IMG/VR virus record: IMGVR_UViG_3300017991_000092
Span: 1 to 64,000 of that record
Source of the DNA: a virus
DNA: 64,000 nt
Reading direction: 5' to 3' (one strand)
Shown: in pieces, positions 8,821 through 16,891 of the stretch
Layout of the letters: the number at the start of each line of letters is the position of its first letter
Numbering within the stretch: the first letter of the stretch is position 1
The notes under the pieces: model-generated
Seen by the model: only the letters and a program-made list of their open reading frames with translations
Databases searched by the model: none
Told to the model about the DNA's origin: nothing
Position numbers and translations under genes: made by a program

Positions 8821-11800
8821 GTCACTTAAGCAGTATACTCATCTGGTTGATGGAATTCGATTTCCAAAAAATAGGAACGAACCATTTTTACTAGTTTATA
8901 TGAGTGAGAACTCTACGTTGTTAGATGATTATACTAAGTTAAATCTTCGAAGAACCGATGCGCGGTTTGTTATGGTTCCGTTAACTAAGATACCTATTTC
9001 CAGAATGACAGCTGAGTTAAAAAAATTATATAAGACTCAAGGGTTATACGCATATTCTACATCCCAAAAAGTTCCTGAAGGACAGAATTTAATTTACGAT
9101 CTAAGTAACTTTTTGAAAACAATGGACACTACTTATAATGTCAAAACGTACCGACAGCGAGCAGGATTCTTGTTGAAAAATATGTTGTTAAAAGTTGCAA
9201 ATTCATACCCTCCCAACTATCAAAAAATACTAATCTATTCAGTTGATACAACAAAATCTATGAATTCATTTATAGATAGAAAGATATTTCCTTTGTTGAT
9301 TCAATTGAAAAAAGAACCTTTCCAATTTGATCATCTAATTCTTAATACCATTGGTGATGCAACTTCTAGGTATCGTCTTCTAATTAAAGACAGACAATTT
9401 AATTTCAATAGAATTCACCAATTTCTAAAGAAGATTAGGCTATTAGATCCCGAAAAAGAGAAAGAAGAACAATTAGTAAATGCGACTAGTGCGGTCATGA
9501 ATCGAATTGATGCTGACATTGAACCTAGTAACAAAAGTAAAATAAGGGACGCAATTGTTAGATTTTTTAAGAGAAGTCCTAAGTCTTTAGAGAAGGCGAG
9601 TATTGATTCTATAGATGATAATGAAGCTCAGGAAATCGCTACAGCGTCAATTCTATTTAAAGCGAATGGTGATTTGTATAGAGCTAGAAGAACCGCCAAA
9701 TCAATTCCTACAACAAATAAGAAAGCCGCTTTAAAAGTGGTAGATAAACGATATTCTGATGAGCTTTTAAAACCTCATAAAACCGAAACTTTATCTGATG
9801 ATGTAATAGTCCAAGTGGCTAACATTCCAAAAGCTGTAGGGAATAAATCACCGGAGCATATATTTGAGAAACGAAAAATAGACTTTGCAACTAATCTAAA
9901 GAAGGATATGACTAACTCATTTCGAGTTCTCCAGTCAAAAGAGGTCCCATTAAAAGTAGCTAGTGTAAAGATAATACAAAAACCAAGTCGTTCTGGAGAA
10001 TTGCGCAAATCAGATGTTAGTACAATTCAAGTTACTCTTACTGACAAATTTAGAAGAAAACATGTTGTTGATATTGATATTCCTAACGTGGGTGAAGATG
10101 GTACCTTTTATGTAAATGGTAAACGCAAATGTCTCATTAACCAAATAGTACTTTGTCCTATTTCGTTTCCTAAACCTTATGATGCTAAGTTTGAGAGTAG
10201 TTATTCAACTTTCCATATTTGGAGCAAGAGAACCAAAAGAGAACAGTACTTAGAAGGGTATATTGGTTCATACAAACTCCCTCTAATGATACTTCTGGCG
10301 TTTAGTTTTGGTTGGGAAGAAACTCTTAAATTGTATGATATCACTCATGAATTTGTAACAGAGAAACCAAGTAAAGAAGTTGGGTGGAGATATAAATTAG
10401 CTGATGACAGATATCTTATTTTTGGAAATGTTGATACCCCATTAAAGGAGGAAATGTGTCAATCGTTTATCCACGCAAATGTTGCTGCTTATAAACTCAA
10501 TCAAGAATTTGGAACTAAAGAATATTTTAATGATTTGATTATTAAAATAAGTGGGCGTATTAATTCCACCTTCTTAATCGAGTCAAACCTTGAGAATATT
10601 GTTGATCCTGTAGCAAGACAGGTGTTAATCAACCAACAACTACCAAGTGATTTATACCTGATTATGAAATATATGGCTTCAAAGGTAGTAACGGGGTTTA
10701 CACAAAAACGCAATGACATATCAAACCAGCGAATTAGGAACTCTGAGATATTGGTCCATTTGGCACAGAAACAAATACTTGCTGCCTATACCGAATACAA
10801 AGAGCAAGTCCTGGCCGGAAATAAAAAAGCTAATTTTGAGTTGTCACAAACTAAAGTGTTGTCTGATTTTATCAATTCCGAAATTGTTTCTGATATGGAG
10901 TATGCAAATCCTGTAGAAGAGATGGCTACAAAAACAAGGGTCTCTCCTGTTGGAAAGACTATTGGTGGTATTCCAGACAAACAAGCTATCCAAAATGAAG
11001 GTCGAAATGTTCATGATTCTATGTTTGGAAATATTGATACATTAGATACTCCTGAAGGACCAAATGTTGGCATTGTCCAACAATTAACAGTAGACGCATA
11101 CATCACATCAGCTCGAGGACTTATTGCGACAAAGGATATTAAAGAGGGAGAAGACTCTGGCTTACTTTCTACTACTAGTTCGCAAATTCCATTTGTTGAA
11201 AATAACGATGGGAATAGAGTAATGTTCGGATGTAATCAATCTAGACAAGCAATACCTCTTAAAAACCCAGAACCACCAATGATTCAAACGGGATATGAAT
11301 CTATCCTTACTAACGTTTTATCTGATGCGTTTGTAAAGAGAGCGCCTTGTGCTGGAAAGATAAAAGAGATAACAGATGATTTCATTAAAGTAGCTTGTAA
11401 GGGTGGTCCTGCAAAGAAAGTAGATATAATTCCTGTTCATTTGAGATCTGGGTCTGGAAAAGATACTCTCAGTGTTTTTAATCCAAAAGTAAAAGTTGGT
11501 CAATCTGTTGCTAATAATCAAATTATTGCAGAAGGTGCCTGTATATCTCAAGGCACTATTGCTCTTGGTAGGACTCTTTGTGTAGCTTATATGCCTTACA
11601 AAGGTTATAATTTTGAGGACGGAATTGTAATTGCAGAGTCGGTTGCTAAAGAAGAAAAACTAACATCTCTCCATGGAATCATGGAAGAAGTTCTTGTTTC
11701 AAGAGATGATAGAATCACTTTTATGACAGAACTTGGAACAAAAACTAAAAGGGGTGATCCGTTAATTCGTAAGACAATAGGAGAAGTTGAACAACTTATT

Positions 11801-12898
11801 GGTTATGAAGAAGAGGTAGAAGGGGAAGAAATTGTATCAGGACATTTTATCAAAAAATCCCCTGGAGGTGTTGTAGTTGATATTGAAGTGTTTTCAAATG
11901 TTCCAGAAAGTAAATTCCCAGATTTAAAACCTCTCATTCAACGAACAAGATCTCGATATAAAGTTCAACCAAAAGAGAAATTTACAGTTCGTGGTGAAAC
12001 TGTAAAGGGTGTGTTGATTAGATTTAAAGTTGAACAAGAATTACCGATTGGAGTTGGAGATAAATTAACAAATCGACATGGTGCGAAAGGTATTGTATCG
12101 TTGATTGAGAAAGATGAATTGATGCCACGGACTCCTACCGGAGATAAAATTGAAGTAATTTTAAACCCAATCGGTGTTATTGGTAGAATGAACGTTGGAC
12201 AATTATATGAAATGTATGTTGGGTTAATCTCCAGAGAATTAGGTAGAAGGATAATAGCTGGGAAGAGTAAATCAAAAGCTGTAGCTCTGATGAAAAGTGT
12301 CTTACCAAAACTAGATACAACAAAGAATAAAGAATTCAGTAAAACATTAATTCGAAAATTTCAGGGATTGAATGCAACTAAATTTAAACAGTTTATGGAT
12401 CAAGTAAGTCAATCAAATAATATGACGATCCTAGTACCACCATTTAAAGCTCCAAGTTATCCTGAGATACTTTCAGCAATGAAAATGTTGAAATTGAAGC
12501 CGGGTTATAAGTTAAAGCTTCCAGAGTATAACACAACAACAAAACATGAAGTCCCAATCGGATATCAATACATTTTGAAACTCGAACATATTGGAGCTGA
12601 GAAACTGCACGTTAGAAGTACAGGTCCGATAACAAGTAAGACAATGCAACCGACTTCGGGTAAACGAAGAGAGGGTGGTCAGAGAATGGGTGAGTTGGAT
12701 ACATACTCGTTTATATCTTATAATTGTCCAAACTTGTTAGCAGAATTTTTTGGACCACTTTCAGATGACCATGTGACAAAGAATCAAATTTTGTCCGATA
12801 TTATACAGACAGGTAGTGCTCAGTATAGACCACCTAAAGCATCACCTGTCCGAGATTTGTTAAATTCATATTTTGTTTCATTAATGATAGGGAGGTAG
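8807..12898 (+). CDS. RNA polymerase set A, beta subunit with long N-terminal extension
   Basis: 1363 residues. Beta landmarks from about residue 440 onward: 'Y-V-N-G-K-R-K-C-L-I-N-Q' (fork/lobe strand), 'D-T-P-E-G-P-N-V-G' at ~748-756, 'A-Y-M-P-Y-K-G-Y-N-F-E-D-G-I-V-I', 'G-D-K-L-T-N-R-H-G-A-K-G' (~1085-1095) with 'N-P-I-G-V-I-G-R-M-N-V-G-Q', and 'G-G-Q-R-M-G-E-L' (~1290). The first ~400 residues, including a Lys-rich segment at 230-300, do not match cellular beta in my reading and look phage-specific. It is the last polymerase gene of set A. Single-chain beta contrasts with the two-gene beta of phiKZ-like phages. Confidence 0.95.
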   Translation: MIQFKSLKQYTHLVDGIRFPKNRNEPFLLVYMSENSTLLDDYTKLNLRRTDARFVMVPLTKIPISRMTAELKKLYKTQGLYAYSTSQKVPEGQNLIYDLSNFLKTMDTTYNVKTYRQRAGFLLKNMLLKVANSYPPNYQKILIYSVDTTKSMNSFIDRKIFPLLIQLKKEPFQFDHLILNTIGDATSRYRLLIKDRQFNFNRIHQFLKKIRLLDPEKEKEEQLVNATSAVMNRIDADIEPSNKSKIRDAIVRFFKRSPKSLEKASIDSIDDNEAQEIATASILFKANGDLYRARRTAKSIPTTNKKAALKVVDKRYSDELLKPHKTETLSDDVIVQVANIPKAVGNKSPEHIFEKRKIDFATNLKKDMTNSFRVLQSKEVPLKVASVKIIQKPSRSGELRKSDVSTIQVTLTDKFRRKHVVDIDIPNVGEDGTFYVNGKRKCLINQIVLCPISFPKPYDAKFESSYSTFHIWSKRTKREQYLEGYIGSYKLPLMILLAFSFGWEETLKLYDITHEFVTEKPSKEVGWRYKLADDRYLIFGNVDTPLKEEMCQSFIHANVAAYKLNQEFGTKEYFNDLIIKISGRINSTFLIESNLENIVDPVARQVLINQQLPSDLYLIMKYMASKVVTGFTQKRNDISNQRIRNSEILVHLAQKQILAAYTEYKEQVLAGNKKANFELSQTKVLSDFINSEIVSDMEYANPVEEMATKTRVSPVGKTIGGIPDKQAIQNEGRNVHDSMFGNIDTLDTPEGPNVGIVQQLTVDAYITSARGLIATKDIKEGEDSGLLSTTSSQIPFVENNDGNRVMFGCNQSRQAIPLKNPEPPMIQTGYESILTNVLSDAFVKRAPCAGKIKEITDDFIKVACKGGPAKKVDIIPVHLRSGSGKDTLSVFNPKVKVGQSVANNQIIAEGACISQGTIALGRTLCVAYMPYKGYNFEDGIVIAESVAKEEKLTSLHGIMEEVLVSRDDRITFMTELGTKTKRGDPLIRKTIGEVEQLIGYEEEVEGEEIVSGHFIKKSPGGVVVDIEVFSNVPESKFPDLKPLIQRTRSRYKVQPKEKFTVRGETVKGVLIRFKVEQELPIGVGDKLTNRHGAKGIVSLIEKDELMPRTPTGDKIEVILNPIGVIGRMNVGQLYEMYVGLISRELGRRIIAGKSKSKAVALMKSVLPKLDTTKNKEFSKTLIRKFQGLNATKFKQFMDQVSQSNNMTILVPPFKAPSYPEILSAMKMLKLKPGYKLKLPEYNTTTKHEVPIGYQYILKLEHIGAEKLHVRSTGPITSKTMQPTSGKRREGGQRMGELDTYSFISYNCPNLLAEFFGPLSDDHVTKNQILSDIIQTGSAQYRPPKASPVRDLLNSYFVSLMIGR

Positions 12899-12903
12899 TT
12901 ACA

Positions 12904-13224
12904 ATGATTACTGACGCTTACTTAGAGTTCCTAACTGAGCAAGATGAGGGTGAAGAAGAAAAGAAGCCTTTTTATAAAAGAGGATCTTTTTGGAAGAAAG
13001 CTGGCGCTGTTGCTGCATTAGGTGCAGCTGGATACGCTGGTCATAAATATGGTGGAAGAGCAGCAGCTGCGGCTAAAAGTGCTGCAGAGAAAGTTGGACA
13101 ACGAACCGGACTTACCGCCGGCATGAAAGCTATGCGAGCATCGTTGAAAAGTCAGGCAGCTGAGCGAGCAAAAGCTAAGGCTGCCAAAGCCGCTCAAGCT
13201 AAACAACCAGCAACAACGGTATAA
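12904..13224 (+). CDS. Ala/Gly-rich small protein with glycine-zipper-like segment
   Basis: 106 residues. After an acidic N-terminus (D-E-G-E-E-E-K-K) there is a Gly/Ala-rich hydrophobic stretch, 'A-G-A-V-A-A-L-G-A-A-G-Y-A-G-H-K-Y-G-G', then a long Ala/Lys-rich helix. The pattern resembles glycine-zipper membrane segments found in ejected or membrane-associating virion proteins, but this is inference from composition. It follows beta by five bases after GGGAGG. Confidence 0.65.
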   Translation: MITDAYLEFLTEQDEGEEEKKPFYKRGSFWKKAGAVAALGAAGYAGHKYGGRAAAAAKSAAEKVGQRTGLTAGMKAMRASLKSQAAERAKAKAAKAAQAKQPATTV

Positions 13225-13225
13225 T

Positions 13226-13810
13226 ATGGATAGATCTAAAATTCTAATGGGAGCAAGTGTTGCCCCATTGGAGATGGATGATGAGGATCTTTGGGGACAG
13301 CAAGAAGACGCTTCTATCCAGTATGATGTTCTAGAATTAGTTGACGCTATTGATAAGTTAGAGTTTAAGTCTTTATACTTAAACTCAATTAATAATATCA
13401 AAGCAGAAACAGTACCTGCTCAACGAGACTTTTGTCAGAAGTTTCTTATAAAAGTAAAAGAATTATATGATTTTGAGTTTCTCCCACATCCCGAATTAGA
13501 AAACCAAATCGACATGAACAACGTTTATGATCTTTTAGAGTTTCTGAATTTTGGGTGTATACCCTTCCTTGGGGATGTGTGGAGATTCCTCAAAGTCGAT
13601 TTAAGAAAAATTGATGTGATATCTTTCTGCACCCAAAACGAGGATAAAGTTATCTCTGAGATTGAGGACCAGATTCAATCACACGATTATAGCGAGTTAA
13701 TTTCTATATTTCTTAGAACATATAATAAAGAAAGTATGGTAAGTTGGTTTGCGAGAATGACCCAACGTTATAAAATGTTGGTGTTACTAAGAATCGCGGA
13801 AGGGATGTAA
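13226..13810 (+). CDS. Hypothetical protein
   Basis: 194 residues, acidic, helical by composition, no recognisable motif. It starts one base after the preceding stop (TAATATG) and ends one base before the next gene, so it is part of the operon that ends at 14069. Aromatic residues are frequent. Confidence 0.65.
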   Translation: MDRSKILMGASVAPLEMDDEDLWGQQEDASIQYDVLELVDAIDKLEFKSLYLNSINNIKAETVPAQRDFCQKFLIKVKELYDFEFLPHPELENQIDMNNVYDLLEFLNFGCIPFLGDVWRFLKVDLRKIDVISFCTQNEDKVISEIEDQIQSHDYSELISIFLRTYNKESMVSWFARMTQRYKMLVLLRIAEGM

Positions 13811-13811
13811 A

Positions 13812-14069
13812 ATGAGTGAATTTCGAATTGAGTTAAAGAAAGGGTCTGCTAAATTAGTGGCTGACCGAGAAGAACTGGTTGGAGTTTCTGAAACACATGA
13901 AGGTCTTGTATTCAATTTCAAGGGCGGTATGAATGTTGTAATACATGATGATTATATGTCCAGTTCTGTGAAGAAAAGGGTTACTAATGCAGATCGTCAA
14001 TTTGCTGAGGGAAATCTCATTTTTGATATGGATAATCCTCGGGCACCTGTCCTTGTGGACACCACTTAA
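13812..14069 (+). CDS. Small hypothetical protein
   Basis: 85 residues, probably a small beta-rich domain (alternating hydrophobic strands 'G-L-V-F-N-F-K-G-G-M-N-V-V-I-H-D-D-Y'). Last gene of the set A operon; non-coding DNA follows for almost 700 bases apart from small reading frames. Confidence 0.6.
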   Translation: MSEFRIELKKGSAKLVADREELVGVSETHEGLVFNFKGGMNVVIHDDYMSSSVKKRVTNADRQFAEGNLIFDMDNPRAPVLVDTT

Positions 14070-14180
14070 AAATTCTATATAAAAATCAAGATCTATATAT
14101 ATTAATATACAGATAGGAATATTTGTATTTACAGATGTTCCTGAATACCAATCAATTAAAACACAGATAAGGGGATAAGT

Positions 14181-14288
14181 TTGCAATCACATAGTCGATT
14201 TCGAAAAACGGGAGGTATGGGTTTCTTCCGTTGTCATGGAAAGGGGGTGGGGCGACTGGGTCGTTGGGCAATTCAGGTTAACCATTAG
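14181..14288 (+). CDS. Possible small basic peptide (35 aa)
   Basis: A TTG-initiated frame eight bases after AAGGGGATAAG encodes 35 residues rich in Arg, Gly and His. An internal ATG at 14217 follows GGGAGGT and would give 23 residues. Either could be real, but the length is within chance expectation. The surrounding 14070-14180 is AT-rich (TATATATTAATATACAG) and contains no other gene I can see. Confidence 0.3.
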   Translation: MQSHSRFRKTGGMGFFRCHGKGVGRLGRWAIQVNH

Positions 14289-14308
14289 GGCAGCAAGAAG
14301 GGAACGAG

Positions 14309-14485
14309 GTGGCGAAGAAACAGGACGTGAAGAAGCTGAGAAGAAGAGTCATACATTATTATGAGCAGGCAGCGCTACCTGTACTTATTAAAGAAGCGCA
14401 GGATCTTGGACTACGAATTCCGAAAGCCATTTTAATGGAATTTGAAAAAACGCGTCAAGATTCTCCAATGCACAACCAAGGCTAA
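14309..14485 (+). CDS. Small basic helical protein (58 aa)
   Basis: GTG start six bases after GGGAACGAGG. The product begins V-A-K-K-Q-D-V-K-K-L-R-R-R and continues as an amphipathic helix with a Tyr pair and Pro-rich turns, ending in H-N-Q-G. Codon usage matches the neighbouring phage genes. No family recognised; the basic N-terminus suggests nucleic-acid binding, which is only an inference. Confidence 0.5.
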   Translation: MAKKQDVKKLRRRVIHYYEQAALPVLIKEAQDLGLRIPKAILMEFEKTRQDSPMHNQG

Positions 14486-14487
14486 AT

Positions 14488-14532
14488 AACGATAGTGATG
14501 ACCAACCTCGACGTTGGAGATTGCTATTGTAT
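14488..14532 (+). other. Hairpin upstream of the inverted-repeat RNA
   Basis: CGATAGTGA pairs imperfectly with TTGCTATTG around an inner CCAAC/GTTGG stem with loop CTCGAC. It overlaps the candidate promoter at 14514-14542 and could be a terminator remnant for the 58-aa gene or an operator. A second short hairpin (GATCG-A-CGCA with TGCG-ATCG) follows at about 14543-14568. Confidence 0.4.
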
Positions 14533-14542
14533 CGTATATAAT
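14514..14542 (+). promoter_or_regulatory. Sigma70-like promoter candidate
   Basis: TTGGAG (14514-14519), a 17-base spacer and a perfect TATAAT (14537-14542). It precedes the long inverted repeat and the gene at 14765, so a transcript would start near 14549. This would be read by host polymerase. Judged by eye only. Confidence 0.5.
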
Positions 14543-14590
14543 GATCGACGCACCCGACTGCGATCGATGGTTATGTCAAATTTAGACAAT

Positions 14591-14707
14591 GCGAGTCGCT
14601 AGCACTTGACTGCTAGGAACTCCATTCTAATCTTATGTCTAATCCTTAATTGGATTAGGTGTTTGATTGGAATGGGGTTTCTAGTGGTCAAGTGCTGGCG
14701 ACTCACG
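14591..14707 (+). ncRNA. Long imperfect inverted repeat, candidate structured RNA
   Basis: The arm 14591-14648 is complementary over about 50 positions to 14653-14707, with scattered G-U pairs and a few mismatches, around a TTAA-type tip. Matching blocks include GCACTTGAC with GTCAAGTGC, GCGAGTCGC with GCGACTC, and CTAATCC with GGATTAG. A T-rich tract (GTTTTCCGTTTTTGTCGTTTTTCG) follows at about 14717-14741, so promoter, hairpin and T-tract form a plausible transcription unit. It could instead be a leader of the gene at 14765 or a MITE-like relic. Confidence 0.55.
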
Positions 14708-14764
14708 CCTAAACCGTTTTCCGTTTTTGTCGTTTTTCGTTTGAATATTTTCGGGAGGTGCTTA

Positions 14765-15337
14765 ATGAGATTTGTCTCGGCTGAGCAATTTATAGAAAAG
14801 CTTGGCTGCAGGGTCTATCCGATAACACTGATTAAGTTTATGTTGAATAAACGGAGAATTTTACGTTACATTTCAGCAGCGGCAGGTGATGACTTTAAAG
14901 CAGCTAGCTACCAGGTGGGTCCAGAAGGATGCGAAGTATGTGAAAGTAAGAAAGAACAGAATATTCTATGTAGACAACATACATCTATCCATCGTGTTCT
15001 TAATACTGACACAGTAGCATTTGATTTGGATACCAATTTGTACTTCTACAAGAATGAGATTTTTCGTATGGTAGGTAATCGACTTGTAATCGTATATTGT
15101 CCACATACAAAATTGATTATGGGTGAGCTTACCGACGATAAAGTACGGAAGGTAATTCCAATCACTGTAGAAGACCCTAAACTTACCTCCCTTCCTCAAT
15201 ATGCGAATGTTAAGAAATTTATATCTACCGAATTGATGTATAATCATATGAAATGCTGGTTTGACAGGGAGTTTTCAATAGTTACACTTCCAGATAATGG
15301 CGGAAGTAGTAATTGGTGTCTTATTACTAACAGATAG
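14765..15337 (+). CDS. Hypothetical protein with Cys cluster
   Basis: 190 residues. Start chosen at the ATG seven bases after GGGAGG (14754-14759); the longer open frame would run back into the inverted repeat. A C-x2-C plus a following Cys/His ('C-E-V-C-E-S-K-K-E-Q-N-I-L-C-R-Q-H') around residues 58-75 could bind zinc. No family recognised. It begins the replication-type gene block. Confidence 0.65.
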   Translation: MRFVSAEQFIEKLGCRVYPITLIKFMLNKRRILRYISAAAGDDFKAASYQVGPEGCEVCESKKEQNILCRQHTSIHRVLNTDTVAFDLDTNLYFYKNEIFRMVGNRLVIVYCPHTKLIMGELTDDKVRKVIPITVEDPKLTSLPQYANVKKFISTELMYNHMKCWFDREFSIVTLPDNGGSSNWCLITNR

Positions 15338-15350
15338 GAGGATTTAAGAA

Positions 15351-16283
15351 ATGAGTAGTTACGAAGAGTACGCGGGTCTGGGAGAGACCGGGTATGAAGA
15401 TCAAGAGCCAGTAAAGCCGGAGGATGAGTTTTTCCACGCCTTGTATATAGCTGGAAACTCAAGAGAAAACCATGCGGGTATTACTGAGCAATCAGGAAAG
15501 TTGCAGATAAGAGGTGTTGAGTATAATCTAGATGCCATAAATATGGTTATTACCCATGTTAAGAAAGTTCTGGTGAAGTCATCGAGAGATGCAAAGGGCA
15601 GAGAGAAACTGGAATGCTTCAGTTATAAAAAAGAGCCAAGACCTCCGTGGCATGGATTTGAAAATCGAGTATGTGGTTCTAACTCTGCTGAAAGAGCTGC
15701 AGATCAATGGTGCCAAGACTGTCGTGAACAGATTATCGTCGCCGGACTTTATTGTGATGCAAAGGGCAAACCGATCCTCAGCGAGGAGAAGAGACCCATT
15801 TTTATCTTTCTCAGGGGTAAGGGTATGAAATACAGTAATGTATCTGAGTACCTTGGGAGCATGTTTAAGTTGGATCTTGAACCAATGTTCCAACCTGTTA
15901 CGGAAGAGAGCAAAGCGTTTGAGAAGAAAGTTGTGAATAACAAACGATTTGTTACTCAAATTGGAATGGGAAAACAATCCTCGAATTATGGCGATAAAGA
16001 TGTTTTCACTTTGACCAATACGGTTCAACTCGAAAACAAAAACGTACTTGAAGTATTGAAGATTGCGAAGCAGACTCAGGATAAATTCAATGAGAAAATG
16101 GACTGGACAAGGACTCCATCGACAAGTGGATATTCTCCGCAACAAGCTCCTGTTGACCAGTCCAATGTGATTCCTGATTCTGAAGGGGGAGAAGCTCCAA
16201 AGCAACAAGAAGCATCTCCCGCTCAGCAACCACAACAAGCTCCAAAAGACGAGACCTTTAATTTTGAAGACATCAATTTCTAA
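15351..16283 (+). CDS. Candidate single-stranded DNA-binding protein
   Basis: 310 residues. A folded N-terminal two-thirds contains Cys residues 'C-G-S-N-S-A-E-R-A-A-D-Q-W-C-Q-D-C' compatible with a metal site. It is followed by a low-complexity Gln/Pro/Ser-rich linker (~residues 245-298) and a short acidic-aromatic tip ending F-N-F-E-D-I-N-F. A disordered Q/P-rich linker with an acidic, Phe-terminated tail is the hallmark of SSBs (bacterial D-D-D-I-P-F; T4 gp32 also has zinc and an acidic tail). The replication-gene neighbourhood agrees. The OB fold itself cannot be confirmed by reading, so the call is inference. Confidence 0.5.
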   Translation: MSSYEEYAGLGETGYEDQEPVKPEDEFFHALYIAGNSRENHAGITEQSGKLQIRGVEYNLDAINMVITHVKKVLVKSSRDAKGREKLECFSYKKEPRPPWHGFENRVCGSNSAERAADQWCQDCREQIIVAGLYCDAKGKPILSEEKRPIFIFLRGKGMKYSNVSEYLGSMFKLDLEPMFQPVTEESKAFEKKVVNNKRFVTQIGMGKQSSNYGDKDVFTLTNTVQLENKNVLEVLKIAKQTQDKFNEKMDWTRTPSTSGYSPQQAPVDQSNVIPDSEGGEAPKQQEASPAQQPQQAPKDETFNFEDINF

Positions 16284-16479
16284 GGTCACTGATGTAAAAT
16301 GTGTCGATGGAAAACGGCATAAGTGGGATAAAACAATCAAACATTGGGCGTGGTGTAAGAAATGTGGTTCTATAACTAAGTTTCATTATCGCGCTCATCA
16401 TGACAAACCATGGACACGAGTAAAAGAAAAAAGTATGCATGGCAATTATTTGATTGGAATTCCAGAACATTTACTCTAA
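16264..16479 (+). CDS. Small His/Cys-rich protein, probable zinc finger
   Basis: 71 residues from a TTG start inside the 3' end of the SSB-like gene (20-base overlap); no other in-frame start exists before residue 56. Cys and His residues (C-V-D-G-K-R-H near residue 12, W-C-K-K-C around residue 31, H-Y-R-A-H-H) suggest a small zinc-binding fold. Trp/Lys-rich. Function unknown. Confidence 0.5.
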   Translation: MKTSISKVTDVKCVDGKRHKWDKTIKHWAWCKKCGSITKFHYRAHHDKPWTRVKEKSMHGNYLIGIPEHLL

Positions 16480-16492
16480 AGGATGAACCTAT

Positions 16493-16515
16493 GGGAGGGA
16501 CAAGATGTCCCTCCC
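16493..16515 (+). terminator. GC-rich hairpin
   Basis: Perfect 10-bp stem (16493-16502 with 16506-16515) and a 3-base loop, starting 14 bases after a stop codon. There is no U-run after it, so it may be an RNA 3'-end stabiliser or a terminator for a phage polymerase rather than a classical intrinsic terminator. Confidence 0.5.
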
Positions 16516-16534
16516 TTCAGAAAGGATGTTAAAC

Positions 16535-16891
16535 ATGAAGAGCCCTTGCGATGACTGTGTTGTTAGTATAATGTGCACGGCGATGTGTGAGGAAGCTCTA
16601 CCATATTACAAGAGTCTTGCCACTAAAGACCAAACCTTTGACCATGATCATTATTTCCATCGTGTTGAAAAGTATTGGGAGGACAAGGCGAGTGGGGTAG
16701 AGAGTCCCACGTCAATAAGGACAGAAGATTCTAATATAGAGTTACACCCAAAGGAGAAGAACGATGGCAAGAAACGTAGAACAAAAGTACTTCGAAAGAT
16801 TGGACATCGCTGTGCTTCCTATCTCAAAGATAAAGTCCTTAATAAAAGGAGACATCTTGGGAACGCTGAATGCGTGGAGCAGCGGTCGTAA
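16535..16891 (+). CDS. Cys-rich small protein, PCxxCVxxxC family
   Basis: 118 residues from the ATG after AAAGGATG. The N-terminus S-P-C-D-D-C-V-V-S-I-M-C-T-A-M-C is shared in pattern with the proteins at 21837 and 25693 (P-C-x2-C-V-I-K-M-C-C), giving four Cys suited to a zinc or iron-sulfur site. The C-terminal ~42 residues are encoded in a frame that overlaps the ATPase gene by 128 bases and are basic and low in complexity, so they may be a by-product of overlap. Confidence 0.5.
   Translation: MKSPCDDCVVSIMCTAMCEEALPYYKSLATKDQTFDHDHYFHRVEKYWEDKASGVESPTSIRTEDSNIELHPKEKNDGKKRRTKVLRKIGHRCASYLKDKVLNKRRHLGNAECVEQRS

Noticed and set aside
15579-16340. 253-codon minus-strand open frame
   Set aside because: It is the antisense shadow of the SSB-like gene; the product is low-complexity and lacks a start signal.
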